Shown here one piece after another: positions 33,991-47,543 of a stretch of 64,000 nucleotides of DNA. Origin of the DNA: Ottelia alismoides (taxonomy: Eukaryota > Streptophyta > Magnoliopsida > Alismatales > Hydrocharitaceae); assembly GCA_037367405.1 (NCBI GenBank), contig JAZKJV010010125.1:1240001-1304000 (forward strand). The letters are read 5' to 3'. The position numbers were made by a program, and so were the translations under genes. The notes beneath the pieces are model-generated. The model worked only from the letters and a program-made list of their open reading frames with translations. It did no database searches and was not told the DNA's origin. Every line of letters begins with the position of its first letter. Position 1 is the first letter of the stretch.

Positions 33991-36950
33991 CCCAAAGAGC
34001 CATTAATGGGCTTAATCATTTAAACCCACACTCATGTGACAATCATAGTCTATTTAGAAAATAGCAAGGTAAGCTGACCAGTCACTCTGTTCCCAAGAGA
34101 CTACGCCAAGTCCTTTTACGGCACTTGCATATCCCCTAGTAACAGTGCTCACATCCAATGCGAATGTTGCATCTTATGCAACCAATACTCAATTTTGTTA
34201 TAGTGTCCTCGACACTATAGCTCGATAATTATTGTAACCAGTATGCCCAAAATCCTTATCAGAATACCTTTATTCCTAGAGATCTCTATCTCCTAAGGTA
34301 TCTATAGTGAAGATCCTTATAGATCACTATCTATAAGGACTTAAACATTTGAAGAAAATACTTTCACATCACTATCTCTAAGTTTCATCATCTTTGAAGA
34401 TATTGTTATTACTGCAATCAAGTGTTTAATCATCATAGTAGGATCAATAACCGTTTACTACTCTCACTGCATGGCAGACATCTGACTTTTATACATATCA
34501 AGCATACACCCAGATTCTTGAAACTGATGCACAAGGACAAGCAATTTTAGCATTCACATCCTCAACTCTTTGAGGTGTTATTCCTTTAGATAGGTCAGTA
34601 CCATATCTTAAGGGAAAGAATCCTTTCTTGAATTTTTCCATGGAAATGTCCAAGGTATACGATTAATGTGACGGTCCCAATTCCCTCTTTTCTTTGCTTC
34701 TGAACAACTTCAGAACTAAGATCCAAGAGGTATCCTTGAGATCATATCTCGAGGTATGGAACAACCAGATTATAAAATACTTATTATTATCATCCTTAGA
34801 TCATTCCAAATGATTAGGATATCTACATTTAGCACGGTGAACACAATGGCACTCCCACTAAGCTTCATATAGTTTATGAAATTCTATCTGAAACCATAAC
34901 ATTTATGATTTCATCAAATCCAATGATCCAACTATAAGAAGCATATTTGAGTCCATAGATGGAGTTCTCTAGCTTGTACACCTTTCTTTCCTCAACCATG
35001 AAGACCTGGGGCTACTTCATGTGAATATCCTCAGAGAGGTATTCATAGAGGAATGCAATCTTGACTCACATTATGAAGATGTCATAGTCAAGTTGTGTAC
35101 CTATGATTAGCAATATTCTGATGGGTTAAAGCAAGGTTACTGGAGAGTAAGTCTCATCGCAAGCGATGTCTTCTCTTCGGTGTGTAGCTCATGGCTATGA
35201 ACCGTGCTTTGAAGGTCTCTACCTTCTCATCAGATTTCCTATTTCTCTTGAAGACCCATTTACACCTTAATGGGTCTTACCCATATAGGTGGATCCTCGA
35301 GGGTCCATATACAACACTTGTATATGAAGTCTAGACTTTATTGCTAACATCCATCTTTCCATGCTATGATCTTCAGAAGCTTCATCACATGAAGTCAGAT
35401 CATTGTCAGATTCAACTAACACATGGAATCCATCTTCAAACTTATTTGAATAGGTATTAGCGTTTCATCTTTAATTGTCCTTTTAGTTTCCAATTTTTGG
35501 AGACTCGTTATCTTCTCAAGATTAAATGAGTTCCTTTACTTCATTTTCATCTTGATTCTCAAGAGAGTCATCCTATAAGAATCATATTCTTAAAGATGAG
35601 ATCTTTTAAGAATCTCAAGGTCATAAAGTAGGTATCCAATACCATCCTTTATTTTCCTAATTTAGTAGCACTCTCAAGAGCTAAGTTCCATCTTACTTGC
35701 ATGGAATCTTATTTGGGATACTACTACATATATACCTGGAAAATAATAGGTAATTATGCTAAAATTCATCATTGATCAAATCATGTCATACATGATCCAA
35801 TTGTATCTCCCCACAACTCTCTTGAGTTTAGGTACATTAGGAGGATTGAGATAGAAATGGCATCCATATCTCTATAAGGTATTCCATGAATTTATCTAAT
35901 AGGTACTGACTACCAAGATTAGATCAAAAATTCATTTAATCTTCCTTCAAACTTTGGTTCTAAACCAAAATTGTGAAATCTTTGAATATTCCAATTTTTT
36001 CTAAGTGAAGAGAAGAAATCTCATATCACAAATAATCATCAGTAGATATCACATATCTATAGTGCTTATCCTGATATAGATGATTCACGTACATCAATAT
36101 GTATGAGATCTTGAGTACCTTGACATTTTACACCATTCCAAGGAAGGGTGTATTGGGCATTTTCACTTTTGAATCTAATATTCACAAGTATGTAAGATCT
36201 GAACCTTCTAAAGTTTCATCTCTTACTAGTCTATTGATCACATCAACAGACATATGTCCAAAACATGATGCCAGATCATTGTCAAATGATCTTCATCCTC
36301 CTATTGATCTCTATGGTTTAATTTCAATATTAGAAATCTTAATGAATCATTCATTAATTTTCTAATTTAGTGGAGTTCACTAGATTTTAGATTACTATCT
36401 GAAACATCTCCATCATAAACTTTTATGATAGGTTTATTCCAGAATTCATGTTTATTTTTAACATTTAGAAATAAACTATGAGTGTATTCTAATATCCAAG
36501 TCATAGAGACATTATCTAAGATTAAGGGCTCCCACTGAAAATATGAAGTCTATCAATCCAATAGATATTGTTGCAATAATTATATCAATATCCATGTGGA
36601 TGACTATTAAAACTTTTAAGATCAAATTTCTAATCTTCTAGTACATATGCAACTAGAAAGTATCATTAGAAGATTGAGATACAATTATTAGACTTTATCT
36701 TATCAAATAAGTAAGCCAATTTCAATGATTATCTGCAGATTATTATGATGTACTATTCGATTCCTTCTCTAAGGATTCTAGATAGATTTGATAGTTATAC
36801 TATCAACACATCAACTTATTGCAGTATTGGCATTCATCCAACTCTTTGGATGTCATATGGAAGTCACAGAAGTACAGTCAACTCTTTGACTTTCCTTCTT
36901 ACTTGGCTCCAACCCATGCTTCCACTGCGCTCCCTTTATCTATAAACAAC
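33991..36950 (-). pseudogene. pol: Decayed copia pol of element K (minus strand)
   Basis: Short traces appear in copia order on the minus strand. At about 36230-36040 there is an integrase start (KMPNTPF, then DLIHIDV). At about 35270-35170 there is the beginning of reverse transcriptase (VETFKARFIAM and a DETYSPVT-like stretch, in shifting frames). At about 34060-34030 there is an RNase H tail similar to the MSMGLR region of L. Stops and small indels are so frequent that no frame stays open beyond about 90 codons. The YVDD region and most of RNase H cannot be found. The copy is much older than L. Confidence 0.65.
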
Positions 36951-39277
36951 CATTGCTTTAGATGAAGGATCTCTTATGCTGAATTCAAAAGATTTCAATA
37001 TAAGAGCATTTCAACATTTGTACATGCTTCATTCAATTCATACAATATGAATATTCTGAAGCTTCATGAATGACTAGAGTATAGATAGTAGAATGATGAC
37101 ACTCATCGTATCTACATCCGTCTAAACACTTAAAACATTGGTTCAGGTAGGTACTCTAACAATTTGAATACAACATCTCTTATAGAGCCACCATTCTGCG
37201 TGATGCAGAGAACCATATCATTCATGATAAAATGTTAACAACACAAATGGATGCCAAAACATCTTCTTAGATTTTATAAGGATTATTTAACAATTATGAT
37301 CATCACTGACATGTCACTTCCAAAGTAAATTCAATGTGAGATAAAGATTATAGAGACATACAAACCCTAGGGTTGTACTCCTATTGTCTATTTAATTGTC
37401 ATTCCTCATTATTATGAGAAAAATTGCACTTTGCAACCACATACATTATGTGTCCAACTACAAGTGTAATATCTTGATCATGGATCCAATCCATGATATT
37501 TTACTGGTTATTATTGAGCATAGTGTTGAGTGGGTTTAATGAAGATTTATCTGAAATAAGAAATTTGCATAAATATATATATATATATATATATTACATT
37601 GATTTAGGAATTTTTATATCAAAGTTGTCTTGCCTTGTCAACACTAAAAGTTCATTCCCTTAATCACTTTCAATGTAAGAGATATACTTACCATTATATC
37701 TCAAGCAAGATATGGGATCTCCTTCCTTATCTTTGTTACATCCCAACAACATGAGAATCATCAACTCCGATAAAAAGAAACGGGAACATATTCTGCCTTG
37801 CAAGTCCAACTTGCATCTCCCAATTCAGTCTTTAACACACGGGCCCACCTGCCCTAAGGTGATGTTGACCCATCGTTAATTGAACCAACCGCCAACAAGA
37901 ATAGTAATTGCTCTGCGCAATCCAATATCGCCCCAATAATATGAGGATCCGATATTGGGGTCACTACGCATACAACCTTAATCTTTCGAGAAGCAAAGAG
38001 CTCGATCCAGATGCGCTTGCATATAGGAGCTGTCACTTCGTACAGGCGTCACCTATATGCAATCCCTGGCGACGGAAACCCTTCACCTTGACCGGAGACC
38101 ATGGATGTCATTTATGTGATCCTCCACCTCTTATTCAAATTTTAATCAATTATCATGAATCATATTCACATAATTAATTCTTCCAAGGAAAATAATGACT
38201 CTATTCGTAACAGAGTGTTTCAATTGGACATAATTAATACATTCATATTAAATTAATTATCAATCTGATTCAATCAACAAACATGATTGTTTTTACTTGA
38301 ATATATATATGGTATTATCTCAGAGTACGTATTAATTCAAAATTTAATAATTAGAAAAATAGATCATGATCTCTCAGGCATCATCCGTTCCCTACCCATT
38401 GTCATGGCCAGTACCGACGGGAGTGGGACGGACCGCATTCGGTGCAACCCGCTACCCAACGATCCCCGACTAGACACCATATCCGCCTCGGGAAAAAATA
38501 ATGCCGAGCCAGTCACTTTGTACTTGAGATGATCATCGGTTCTTCAACCGAAATTATACCATATAGTAATAATCAAAACATTTTTGATTATAAGGAAATT
38601 TGCTAGATAAATTCCCAATCCTATTCAAGCAAGGAGTTTGATGATTGCGTTTCCAATTATGATCTAGATCAAATCTAATCAATTTATTGGTTAAGGCCAA
38701 GTTAATTAAGGAAATAATCATCATTCAATATTTCTCAAATTATTTTTTATAAATATTTCATGAAATTAACAATTAATTTCACTAATTGACAATCACATGG
38801 TTGTTGATTAAGATTGTAATTTCATCAGTGACCCCTACTTACTAAAATTAACATATCTCAATCAATTTAAATCCAAATTAGTCAAAATAAATTTTCAAGA
38901 TTTATAATTTGATTTAGGAGAGAAACTAAGTGATATTTAATGCATTTTGATGCAGATCAAAACAGTAATTAACTCATTAATCATGTTAAGATTCGCAGTT
39001 CCCACAACAGTGAATACATGTTTATTAAAACAACCATATCTCGAGCAAACGGAATCCAAATTACATAAACTCAGATCCTATAGTTTCCTTATTTAATGGA
39101 AAACAAAATCCGAGCGATTAATTCTTGTTTAAACATTTTAAACATTGCCGAATTTATTCACTAAACAGATATGTGAAAATCAAATGCGACAAAAACTTTC
39201 GCGACCTCTATGAACCCAAGTCATCCTAGATTTGCAGATCGTATACAAAAACTTCGACCTAAGGATATGATACAACT
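36951..39277 (-). other. Element K: gag and leader region, not resolved
   Basis: No gag motif or zinc knuckle can be read. A TA microsatellite is at about 37569-37594. Two G+C-richer blocks (about 37800-38130 and 38380-38530) stand out. At the right edge the minus strand reads TTGTATCATATC (39275-39264), a decayed copy of the initiator-tRNA-Met primer-binding site TGGTATCAGAGC typical of copia elements. Confidence 0.5.
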
Positions 39278-42200
39278 TGAAGGATATGGGATAATCCTCA
39301 AGCGCATCACGGAAGCGTGAGCGTCGTATCGAATACGACGAAGAACGACTAGTCGTATTAGTTGTTCAGGGCAGCGGAATTTAAAAATTTTCATGCGATG
39401 AAACCACATGATCCAAGAATGATTCTCGGATCGTTTCATCTATAATCACAACAAGTACAAAGGAATACCTCTTGAAGCGTGATTGATCGAGTCTCTACGA
39501 AAAGAGACCTACTGTCTCAAGTCCGATCATCGGAGAAGAAGCATGCGAGCGCGGGGATGAGTCGTGTGATCCTCGCAATCCAACAAGTTGATCCAATCAT
39601 GGTGAACTCCTGATCTCATTGTACGAGATCAAACGCCTTCTTCACGAGCATAGCACTCCAAAGAAGACAGAGAATCGAAGAGCATCGAGGCGACGGCACG
39701 GTGGCGGAGTGACGATGGCTTTATCCTCTAGGGTTTGGTGGACGGCCACCAAGAAGAGAGGGAGAGGGTTGACGTGTAGAATGAGAGAGAGATGTGCTTC
39801 AAAAGCATAGCATTAGAGAGCATTGTATGCCTCTCAATTTATAAGGTTTTGGGATCCATGGATCTCAATCCATGGGACACATAAAAACAGTGGATGAGAT
39901 TGATTTATGTTTAATCCAATGGTCAAGATTGTTGTTGGTAAAAACCAACAACTAATAATTTAATTTAGATCAAATATATTTGACAAATCAAATATAAATC
40001 AATCTTAAATTAAACCAATCAAATATGGGAGACAATCATCATGGAGATTGCATCTCCTACTTGTTTCCAATTGGAGGCAATCTCATGAGATCTCATGAGA
40101 TTGCATATCTACATAAAAATCTCCATTATTTATTCCAACAACTTTTTTTGTGATTTATTCTTCAAAAATAATTCATAATTAATTTTGAGAATATTGCAAT
40201 CTTACCATTGGAATTTTGTGAATCACATTAACAACCCTAAACAAAATATAAATTACATTTTCAATTAATTACACAATGTGTATCCAATACACCTCAATAA
40301 TTAATTGATAAATATAAATTATAATTAGCTCTCTCTAATACACTATAAATCACATTTATAATATATTATGAATAATTGGATATTGCTATCCAAATTATTA
40401 TTATCTGATGAGCCGAAAAATCCCTCTCACAGATCTGGATCAGGTATTAGTCAATCAAGGTTTGTTGCGACCCGGATCTCGAGACTCGACTCAATCAAGA
40501 AAATAAAATGAACCACCAAAATCAAAGATAAAATCAATAAAACAAGAAGTGGTCCTCGCTATTTTATTAGCCTGGTATAGCGACCCGGGTCAGACTCAGG
40601 GAGCACGAGATGGCCGAGACGTCCTACGAAGTAGTCTAAAAATAAAATAAAATAAACAAAAGTCTTTTTGATGGATTTTTAAATCTTTTTAATTTTTTGT
40701 GTATTTTTATTATAAGGGAAAATATAAAATAAATGAAAAAGGCAACAAACAAGTATTTATAAAACACTCCAAAAAGGTCAAAAAATCAAATAAAAATTAT
40801 TTTTGTGTTTTTTTATCTTTTTAAGTGTTTTTGTTGAATTTTTTAGAATTTTCCAATTTTTAGTTAATTTTATAAAAATCGAGAAAGGGGAAAACAATAA
40901 CAATATGTACAATCAGAATTGAAAGGCTAATTAAAAATATATAATTGGCTATAAAAATCTGATGGTAATTTTTATGAAAAGTAATTACAAAAACTAAACT
41001 CCAGAAAAAGAGTTTATATCTTTTGAATTTTATAGAATTTTTTAGAATTTTTGTAAGGTTTTAAGTGTTTTTTTTATTTTTTTGGGTTTTATAAGTCCAA
41101 ATGAAGTGAAAATTGGATAGAAACTAACAAACAACAAAATAAACAAACACCAATTTTTTTAATAATTTTTAGAAGAGTTTTTATATTTTTCTTTGATTTT
41201 CTATGTTAGACAGTAACAAAAAGAAATGTTTTTGATTTTTTAAAAAAAACAAAAAGCAATAAAAATGTCCCAAAAAATTAATGAAATTTTTACATAGTGG
41301 CAGGAGCCATTCACTCAATTTGGAGTTTATTTGCTATTTTATCCAATAAATAAAAGATCTACAGCACACAGGGACCTAAATGTAAGAAAACATAGTTCGG
41401 GGGGCTAGATATTAACACGTGTGAAAACCTTAGGGTTCAAAGCGCAAAAATCCCAAACAATCAGCACATGCTCAATTAAAACCACGCGCAGGGGTATAAA
41501 TGCAAATTTCAGAAACTAAATTTCATTCCATAACATAAACAAACCCCAAGCCCATACATGCAAAATGTCCCAAAATATCACGTGTCGATGCACGTGTCTC
41601 ACACAGGCATGGACTAAAATTCTAATAGATAAAACTAGAGGTCCATATGTGCAAATAGTCCAAGAATGCAAACTTATTTAATAGACTAAACAAAAACTAC
41701 TAAAAGCTGCAGGGGTATGGGCGCAATTACCCAGCCGAGGCGCGTGAGGGGTGCACGTGAGTGCCAGATGTCGAGGCGTGGATGGCCGCTGATGCACGAT
41801 CCTGATGCAGCCGTCTGGACGATCCAACGGTGATGGCGCGATGGCGAACGTGGGAGGAACGTGACCGTTAGATCAGGGATCTAACGGCCTGACATGGCAG
41901 AGCACGGACGGTGGAGATGTGAACTGGTGCTGCGGGGCGATCCAATGGTTGAAAGAGGCTGAGGAAGAACAACTCCCGGACGAATTTCCCCCGCACACCG
42001 GAGACGATCCAGCTGGCCGATGGACGATCAGAAAGGGGAGTCTTCCTCGCGATGACACTCCACGTCGGGTGGTGGCCTCCGATGAAGCCTCTAACGGTCG
42101 GATCCTCCGGCGAGGGAGGAGCCACCTGGAGCAGCTTCGAAGAAGGGATGGAAGTGCGACCAAGGGGGGTACCTGCTCTTATTTACCTGCAAAACAAGGT

Positions 42201-45101
42201 TCTCGCTCGGAGGAGCACTCTGACGGGGTTTATTGGCAAAAAGGGAAAGGGAAGCGACGTGGATGAGCGGGGGAAGGTTCCGGCAGAGGCGGCGGAAGGA
42301 ACCCCACTCGATCTTGGCTCGGGTAGGCAAGATCGAGTGGGTCAGATCGTGCGAGAATGGCGATGATGAGTAGGAGATGGGATCGGTATGAGTAGGATGG
42401 GCTGGCGGAGCTCCGGCCACTAGGGCGGAGCGGGCAGAGCTGAGATACAAAAATCGGAAATGGATGGTGTAAATGGATCTAACGGGTCTACCTGGCAGAT
42501 GTAGTCGACTGTGCTGGAGATAAGAGAGCTCCTGGGGTTGTCGCCTCGATTTCTCGTCGAGGCCAGAGGCTCGAGCTCGCTCGGCGGCGGAGCACGGCAG
42601 CGAAACCACCGGATCATTGGCTGCAGCAACGAAACCTCCCTGCGACACCCTCCCTCGGTAGCTGTCACTCTAGGAAGAAGGATGGAGGTCCTAGGAGATG
42701 AAGGTGATAGCCAAAGATGAAAGAAAAGTGCGACAGAGCTGAGGCTTTATAATGGTGCAGGTCCGAGAAGGTGGGAGTGGGGAACACGGATCAATGCACG
42801 GATCCCTAAAAACCTGCCCGGGTGTGAATCATGGATATGGAAGTTGTAATCGGGGCCCTGGGTTTGGGAGAATAGAGGTCGGGTCGAATGGGGAAATTTT
42901 GGAGAAGTCGGGTCAAAAACCCGAGTCGCCTGGAAGGTGGTCCTGGGGGGAGAGTTGACCGGGGGTCAACAATCCCCCGTGGACCAATGGAATAATTCCA
43001 TTGGAAATTATTTTAAAAAATCAAAACAAAATAGCTAATGGCTTTATTTCAAAATATCTACAAAATAAAAAATATTTATTGATTTTCAAATAATTTTTTA
43101 GTGATTTTTATTTATTTTTTGACAAATAAATTAGGTATTTACATTATATTATTATTATATATAGGTATATTTACAAATGGTTTTTTTATTTTTATTTTTA
43201 ATTGTTTATTTTTGTACAATTATTCCAATTTTATATTTTATTTATTTATAACATAAATTTTGGAATAAAAATTTATTTTTATTTTTTTTTATGATTTATT
43301 ACATTTGTTAAATAAATAGATTTATATACATATGTACATGGTATAAATACATGGTGGGATATGAATTTTTTTATTTTTATTTTTATTTTTCTGATTTTTA
43401 TTTTATTTTTATAAATATGTACAAGGTGCTAAAAACATATTTTCTCTTTTATTTTGAGGAAAATAAAATTATTTATATATATATATGGGTGTATGTACAA
43501 GCATGATTGACCCTATCTCCCTCTACTTGGTTTCTTTTGCGGTCAGGCCCAAGTTGAGCCCTCCCTTGGGATTAGGTCACTCAATATTTATTCTAAATAT
43601 TTCCCTCTTTTTCTTTTATTTCTTTATTCTTTTATTTTTGCACAAAACATGCTAATTATTGCTATTTGCACAATGCATGCATTTTAGTAATTTATTCTAT
43701 TTACATAAATCTACATGGTGTTTTGCACAGGTTTTTAGCTAAAATAAAAGAATAAAGAGTGATGGATGAGGATTCATCATTATCCACAATAATTAAATCA
43801 CATTTAATTACATTAGATAATTTCCACAAACATCAAGATAATTAAATCACATTTAATTATCATTCTCTTTTTCTTAGATATATTTCAACTATGGAATTAT
43901 TCTTGAACCCTTTCATGAATAATGCAATTTCTCCGCAGATACTTGGAGATAAGGATAGGGTGATTGTATTGTTCCACATATAGTGACTTGGATATTGAGA
44001 TCATATCTCAAATCCAGATCTCATGGGCCTCCCATAGATGCTTGATTAAATCAAGGTCGTAAACCTAATCTTCTCATTGCATCTGAATCTTATTCAGATC
44101 AATGTCCAATATATGGACTAAGATTAGCTCACTTCTCTACTGAGAGGAGTCACTAATGTCCAGACCTGTTTCATCACTCCCTCGGAATGGAAGCGTCATG
44201 GTTATACAATTGTTTATGATCACATCACCCTCAGGCATTCCCAATACATGTACATCCTGCATACTGGAAGACTTATGATCATCTTGAAGATATGGATCAC
44301 TTTTATACTGTCATCTTCAGGGGTTTGATCACTAAGTTTCTCAATCTTGGTCTTTTGGGATTTGGTATAGATCATATGCTTTCACAAAGCATATATCTTA
44401 CTTTCAAATTCATGTCATGCTTTCAAAGCATGACGACCATGCATGGAATTTGATTAGTACCAATACCTCATGAGTGAGCTCATGTCTCCCGGTTCACAAG
44501 TGAACCTGTATGATCCCTTTAAGAGATCGTATTACTCATATGTCCTTACATGCACACTAGCTCGTCGGTGTATAGACCTTGGTTAGGTCATAAACCTATT
44601 GGTCTGCCAAATATACATACTCAGACATATAGTAACACATCTGTCTCTGGTCAGAGGATGCATGTCTATTTTGTGACAGTATTGAACATAGGTCTTTGGT
44701 TATCTCGATCTCGTTAAGTCAACCCATTGACTCAACTAATCTGACACCTCCGAATCACTATTCCCATGCAGAGGACATGCATCAAGAGGTCAGTCAGATA
44801 TCAGCCTAATGAGAAAGGATTGTCATCTCCTACTCAGGCTGGAGATCAACACTTAACAATCATTTGATGATACTTAATGAGTCCTCCATCTAACTCCTTG
44901 GATATTCATCCAAGCATCAGCCTCTACGATTCAATCAATGAATCAACAACTGTATGATTATTAAGTTGGCCATGGTACATAACCCTAATTGTACTAAGGG
45001 ACCTATTATGCAAATTATTTATTCTTCATTTCAGATCAGGGAATGATATTTGCAATAACATTTATTGCATAATGGCTCGCCGTGGGCTCGCATGTCCAAC
45101 A
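39278..45101 (-). mobile_element. 5' LTR of element K, split by solo LTR F
   Basis: It aligns with 31528-33978 from TGAAGGATAT to CCAACA. The alignment breaks only at 40405/43780, where F and its duplicated TTATC are inserted. Without these it is 2,445 bp. Confidence 0.9.
40406..43779 (-). mobile_element. F: solo A-type gypsy LTR inside the K LTR
   Basis: TTATC flanks it on both sides (40401-40405 and 43780-43784), and the uninterrupted K LTR at 32.6 kb has TTATC once. The sequence runs from TGATGAGCCG to GATTCATCA (3,374 bp). Read on the minus strand it has the A-type order: TGATGAA start, conserved block, AT-rich block, G+C-rich core (about 41730-42970), AT-rich block. There is no internal region, so two LTRs recombined and removed the body. 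Open stretches of up to 185 codons in the core are artefacts. Confidence 0.93.
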
Positions 45102-45349
45102 GATGGCAAGGCTTTTTATAGACTAACTGATATGGGCTCATTCCTTAGGGTGTACGGAAAGCTGTGTGGTAGGCCCAGAGAGCAGAAGGTAAGTGTTGAG
45201 ACCAATCTTTATGGTCAGAGCGGACAATTTTCTGGAGGATGGTCTTGATTTCTTGATTTGACAGCTCAGCCATTCCATTGGTCTATGGGTGATAGGCAGT
45301 CGAGACATGGTGTTCGACTCCATTTTTCTTAAGTAAATTCTTAACTGGA
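45102..45349 (-). pseudogene. pol: Element H: integrase core fragment (minus strand)
   Basis: The minus strand continues the integrase gene that K interrupts at 31527 and matches G at about 27.07-27.32 kb. The codon for the catalytic Glu is GAG (complement of 45265-45267), within NGMAELSNQEIK, whereas G has Lys there. At about 45349 the similarity stops abruptly at LTR fragment E. The rest of integrase, reverse transcriptase, gag and the 5' LTR of H are missing. Confidence 0.88.
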
Positions 45350-46006
45350 TATAATGAATATTTTAATCGGTATTATGTACCATAGGGGCCCAAAACCTAT
45401 CTTTTGCACAGTAAGTCTAAAAAATATAAAAAACCACCACCATTAAATAGCTCATGAAAAGTTATATACAAATAGAGGTGATTTTGATATATTTTGAGTT
45501 TTTATTTGGAAGATATGGGTCTGTGAAGTTTGGTTTCTGGCTTTTTATTCTGGGTATCTAATGTAGACTACATATTATTTTTGTACAAACTCAATTTTAT
45601 ATTTTTATTTACATTATTATCTACAACTTTCATATACAAAGTTTATTTGTTTGATAGAGAAACCGTGAAGAATAAAATAGGTGTCAAAAAGGCATGATTA
45701 ATGCATAAATAAATGAGGTATTTATTGTATTCTTGGGCCTTATCTCCTCCTACTTTATTCCTTGTCGACCAATTCCATTCTGGACTTGGTCTCGGTGTCA
45801 GGGTCATAAAATATTTTCAATATTTTATTCCTTTTTCTTTTCTTCTCTTTATTCTATAATTTTGGCATTAAAAACCTTATTTTATATACAATAAATACAA
45901 TAAATAATGAATGCTATTATAGACAAATTTATGTTATTTTCATGCATTAGCTAGGCTTTTCAATGCCAAAATGATAGAATAAAGGTGATGAAATGGAGAT
46001 TCATCA
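45350..46006 (-). mobile_element. E: first ~650 bp of an A-type gypsy LTR (minus orientation)
   Basis: On the minus strand it starts TGATGAATCTCC with TTTCATCA and carries GACAAGGAATAAAGTAGG (about 45750). It then has the GGGCCCCTATGG region and breaks off at the H fragment. Both inner ends look like deletion junctions. Confidence 0.75.
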
Positions 46007-46039
46007 TTGATCTTCTAGTGCTTCCACGTTAATTACATC

Positions 46040-46136
46040 AAAGAAGACCGATGTCTATCACTACTGCAAGAAGCCGGGGCACTGGCGGCGTAACTGCCCA
46101 GAATACCTGAAGTCTGCTGACAATGATAAAGCCTAA
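46040..46136 (+). pseudogene. gag: Gag zinc-knuckle remnant of element L
   Basis: VYHYCKKPGHWRRNCPEYL followed by a stop after NDKA. This is the C-terminal CCHC nucleic-acid-binding motif of copia Gag, but the first Cys is Tyr. Everything upstream is deleted. Confidence 0.8.
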
Positions 46137-46141
46137 CAGGT

Positions 46142-47543
46142 ATGAAATCTACTTTCATCATTGAAACTAGCTTTCTCGTTGGACGAGAAGGAAGTTGGGT
46201 TGTAGATTCCAATGCTTCTGTTCATGTATGCAATTCGTTGCAGTTGTTTCAGGAAACTAGGAATCTGGAGCAAGGGGAGATTGTCATCAAGATGGGATCT
46301 AATACACGTGTTGCAGCAGTCGCCATTGGGACCTGCCATCTATCGTTATCTAGTAGTCGAGTCTTAGTACATAAAGAGTGTCTTTATGTACCTGAAGTCA
46401 GGAGGAATTTGATATATGTATCTAAGCTTGTTAGACAGGGATATTCCTTCCTTTTCTGTAATAAGTTAGTCATTAATCAATATGATAAATTTATTGCGGA
46501 TGGTGTTCTGACTTCTGGAGGACTCTATGAATTGTGCATTGATGAATGTGTCATGAATGTCATTACCACTAATAAAAACCCTAAAAGATCCAGGGAGAAT
46601 AGAAATCATTCGAATATGATTTGGCATCAAAGGCTTGGTCATTTATCTGTTGATAGGATCAATGTATTGATAAAGGATGTACCCTTAGATTTTCTAAAGG
46701 TCCAATCTTTACCTACCTGTGAACATTGCATTTGAGGAAAAATGACCAAGATGCCTTTCCGTAACAAGGTTATGAGATGCGAAGGTAATCTTGACCTAAT
46801 ACATACTGATGTATGTGGCCCCTTCAATACCGCGACTCGAAATGGATATCGATATTATTCGACGTTTATTGCTGACCATTCGTGATACGTGTTTATCTTC
46901 CTACTACGTCATAAATCTGAAACCTTTGAAAAATTCAAAGAGTTTAAGGCTTTGGTTGAGAACCAAACCGATAGGAAGATTAAATGGATTCGATCTGACC
47001 GAGGTGGCGAGTACCTCTCAGATGAAGTCAAGGGATACCTTAAAGAGAATGGAATTGTCTCCAATCTCACTCCCCCTGGAACTCCCCAAATTAATGGTGT
47101 TGCTGAAAGACGCAACAGGACCATCATGGACATGTTCCGCTCAATGATGAGCAAAGCATGTTTACCTCTTAGTTTCTGGTGATATGCAGTAGAGACTGCA
47201 ATATATATCCTGAACAAGATTCCTAGCAAATCTGTGCCTAAGACTCCTCATGAGCTCTGGTATGGAACCAAACCTAGTGTTAATCACTAGAGGGTTTGGG
47301 GTTGCTTGGTCCATGCGAAGAATGTGGACGCAAGTAAGCTAGAATCTTACACTTGTGAATGTTACTTCATTGGGTATGTTAAAGATTGTATTGGATATCA
47401 ACTTTATGACCCTGAGACCCAAAAAGGTTTTTGTCTCTAGAGATGTGAAATTTCTGGAGGATGATTTCCTTAAAGGTCAAGATAGAAATGAAGTAGAGGA
47501 ACTCATTGAATCCCATGAGGATTCTGAGATTCCTGAACCATAA
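46142..47543 (+). pseudogene. pol: Protease and integrase of element L (broken)
   Basis: The first part (46142-46735) has the protease region WVVDSNASVHVC, where the Gly of the usual Asp-Ser-Gly active site is Asn (46211-46213), then the HHCC zinc region WHQRLGHLS and CEHC. The integrase core follows in the same frame. It has Asp in IHTDVCGPF, Asp in RSDRGGEYL and, 35 residues later, Glu in NGVAERRNRT, so the catalytic triad is complete. In-frame stops occur at 46733, about 46883, 47180 and about 47288, and a frameshift lies near 47425. The stretch 47355-47543 is the frame after that shift (VFVSRDVKFLEDDF). Integrase was catalytically intact when the stops arose. Confidence 0.9.

Larger units (their letters stand above)
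31528..45101 (-). mobile_element. Element K: Ty1/copia retrotransposon in minus orientation
   Basis: Two LTRs of about 2.45 kb (31528-33978 and 39278-45101 less the F insertion) flank a 5.3-kb internal part. The element begins TGAAGGATAT and ends GTCCAACA. Its flanks TATGG (31523-31527) and GATGG (45102-45106) are a target duplication with one changed base, and removing K restores the integrase reading of H. The polypurine tract complement next to the left LTR shows minus orientation. The LTR matches L and J, an Angela/TAR-like group. The coding part is badly decayed. Confidence 0.9.

Noticed and set aside
37569..37594. TA microsatellite in K
   Set aside because: Simple sequence with no sign of function.
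42091..42648. 185-codon minus-strand open stretch
   Set aside because: It sits in the G+C-rich core of solo LTR F; equivalent positions in other A-type LTRs are not open.
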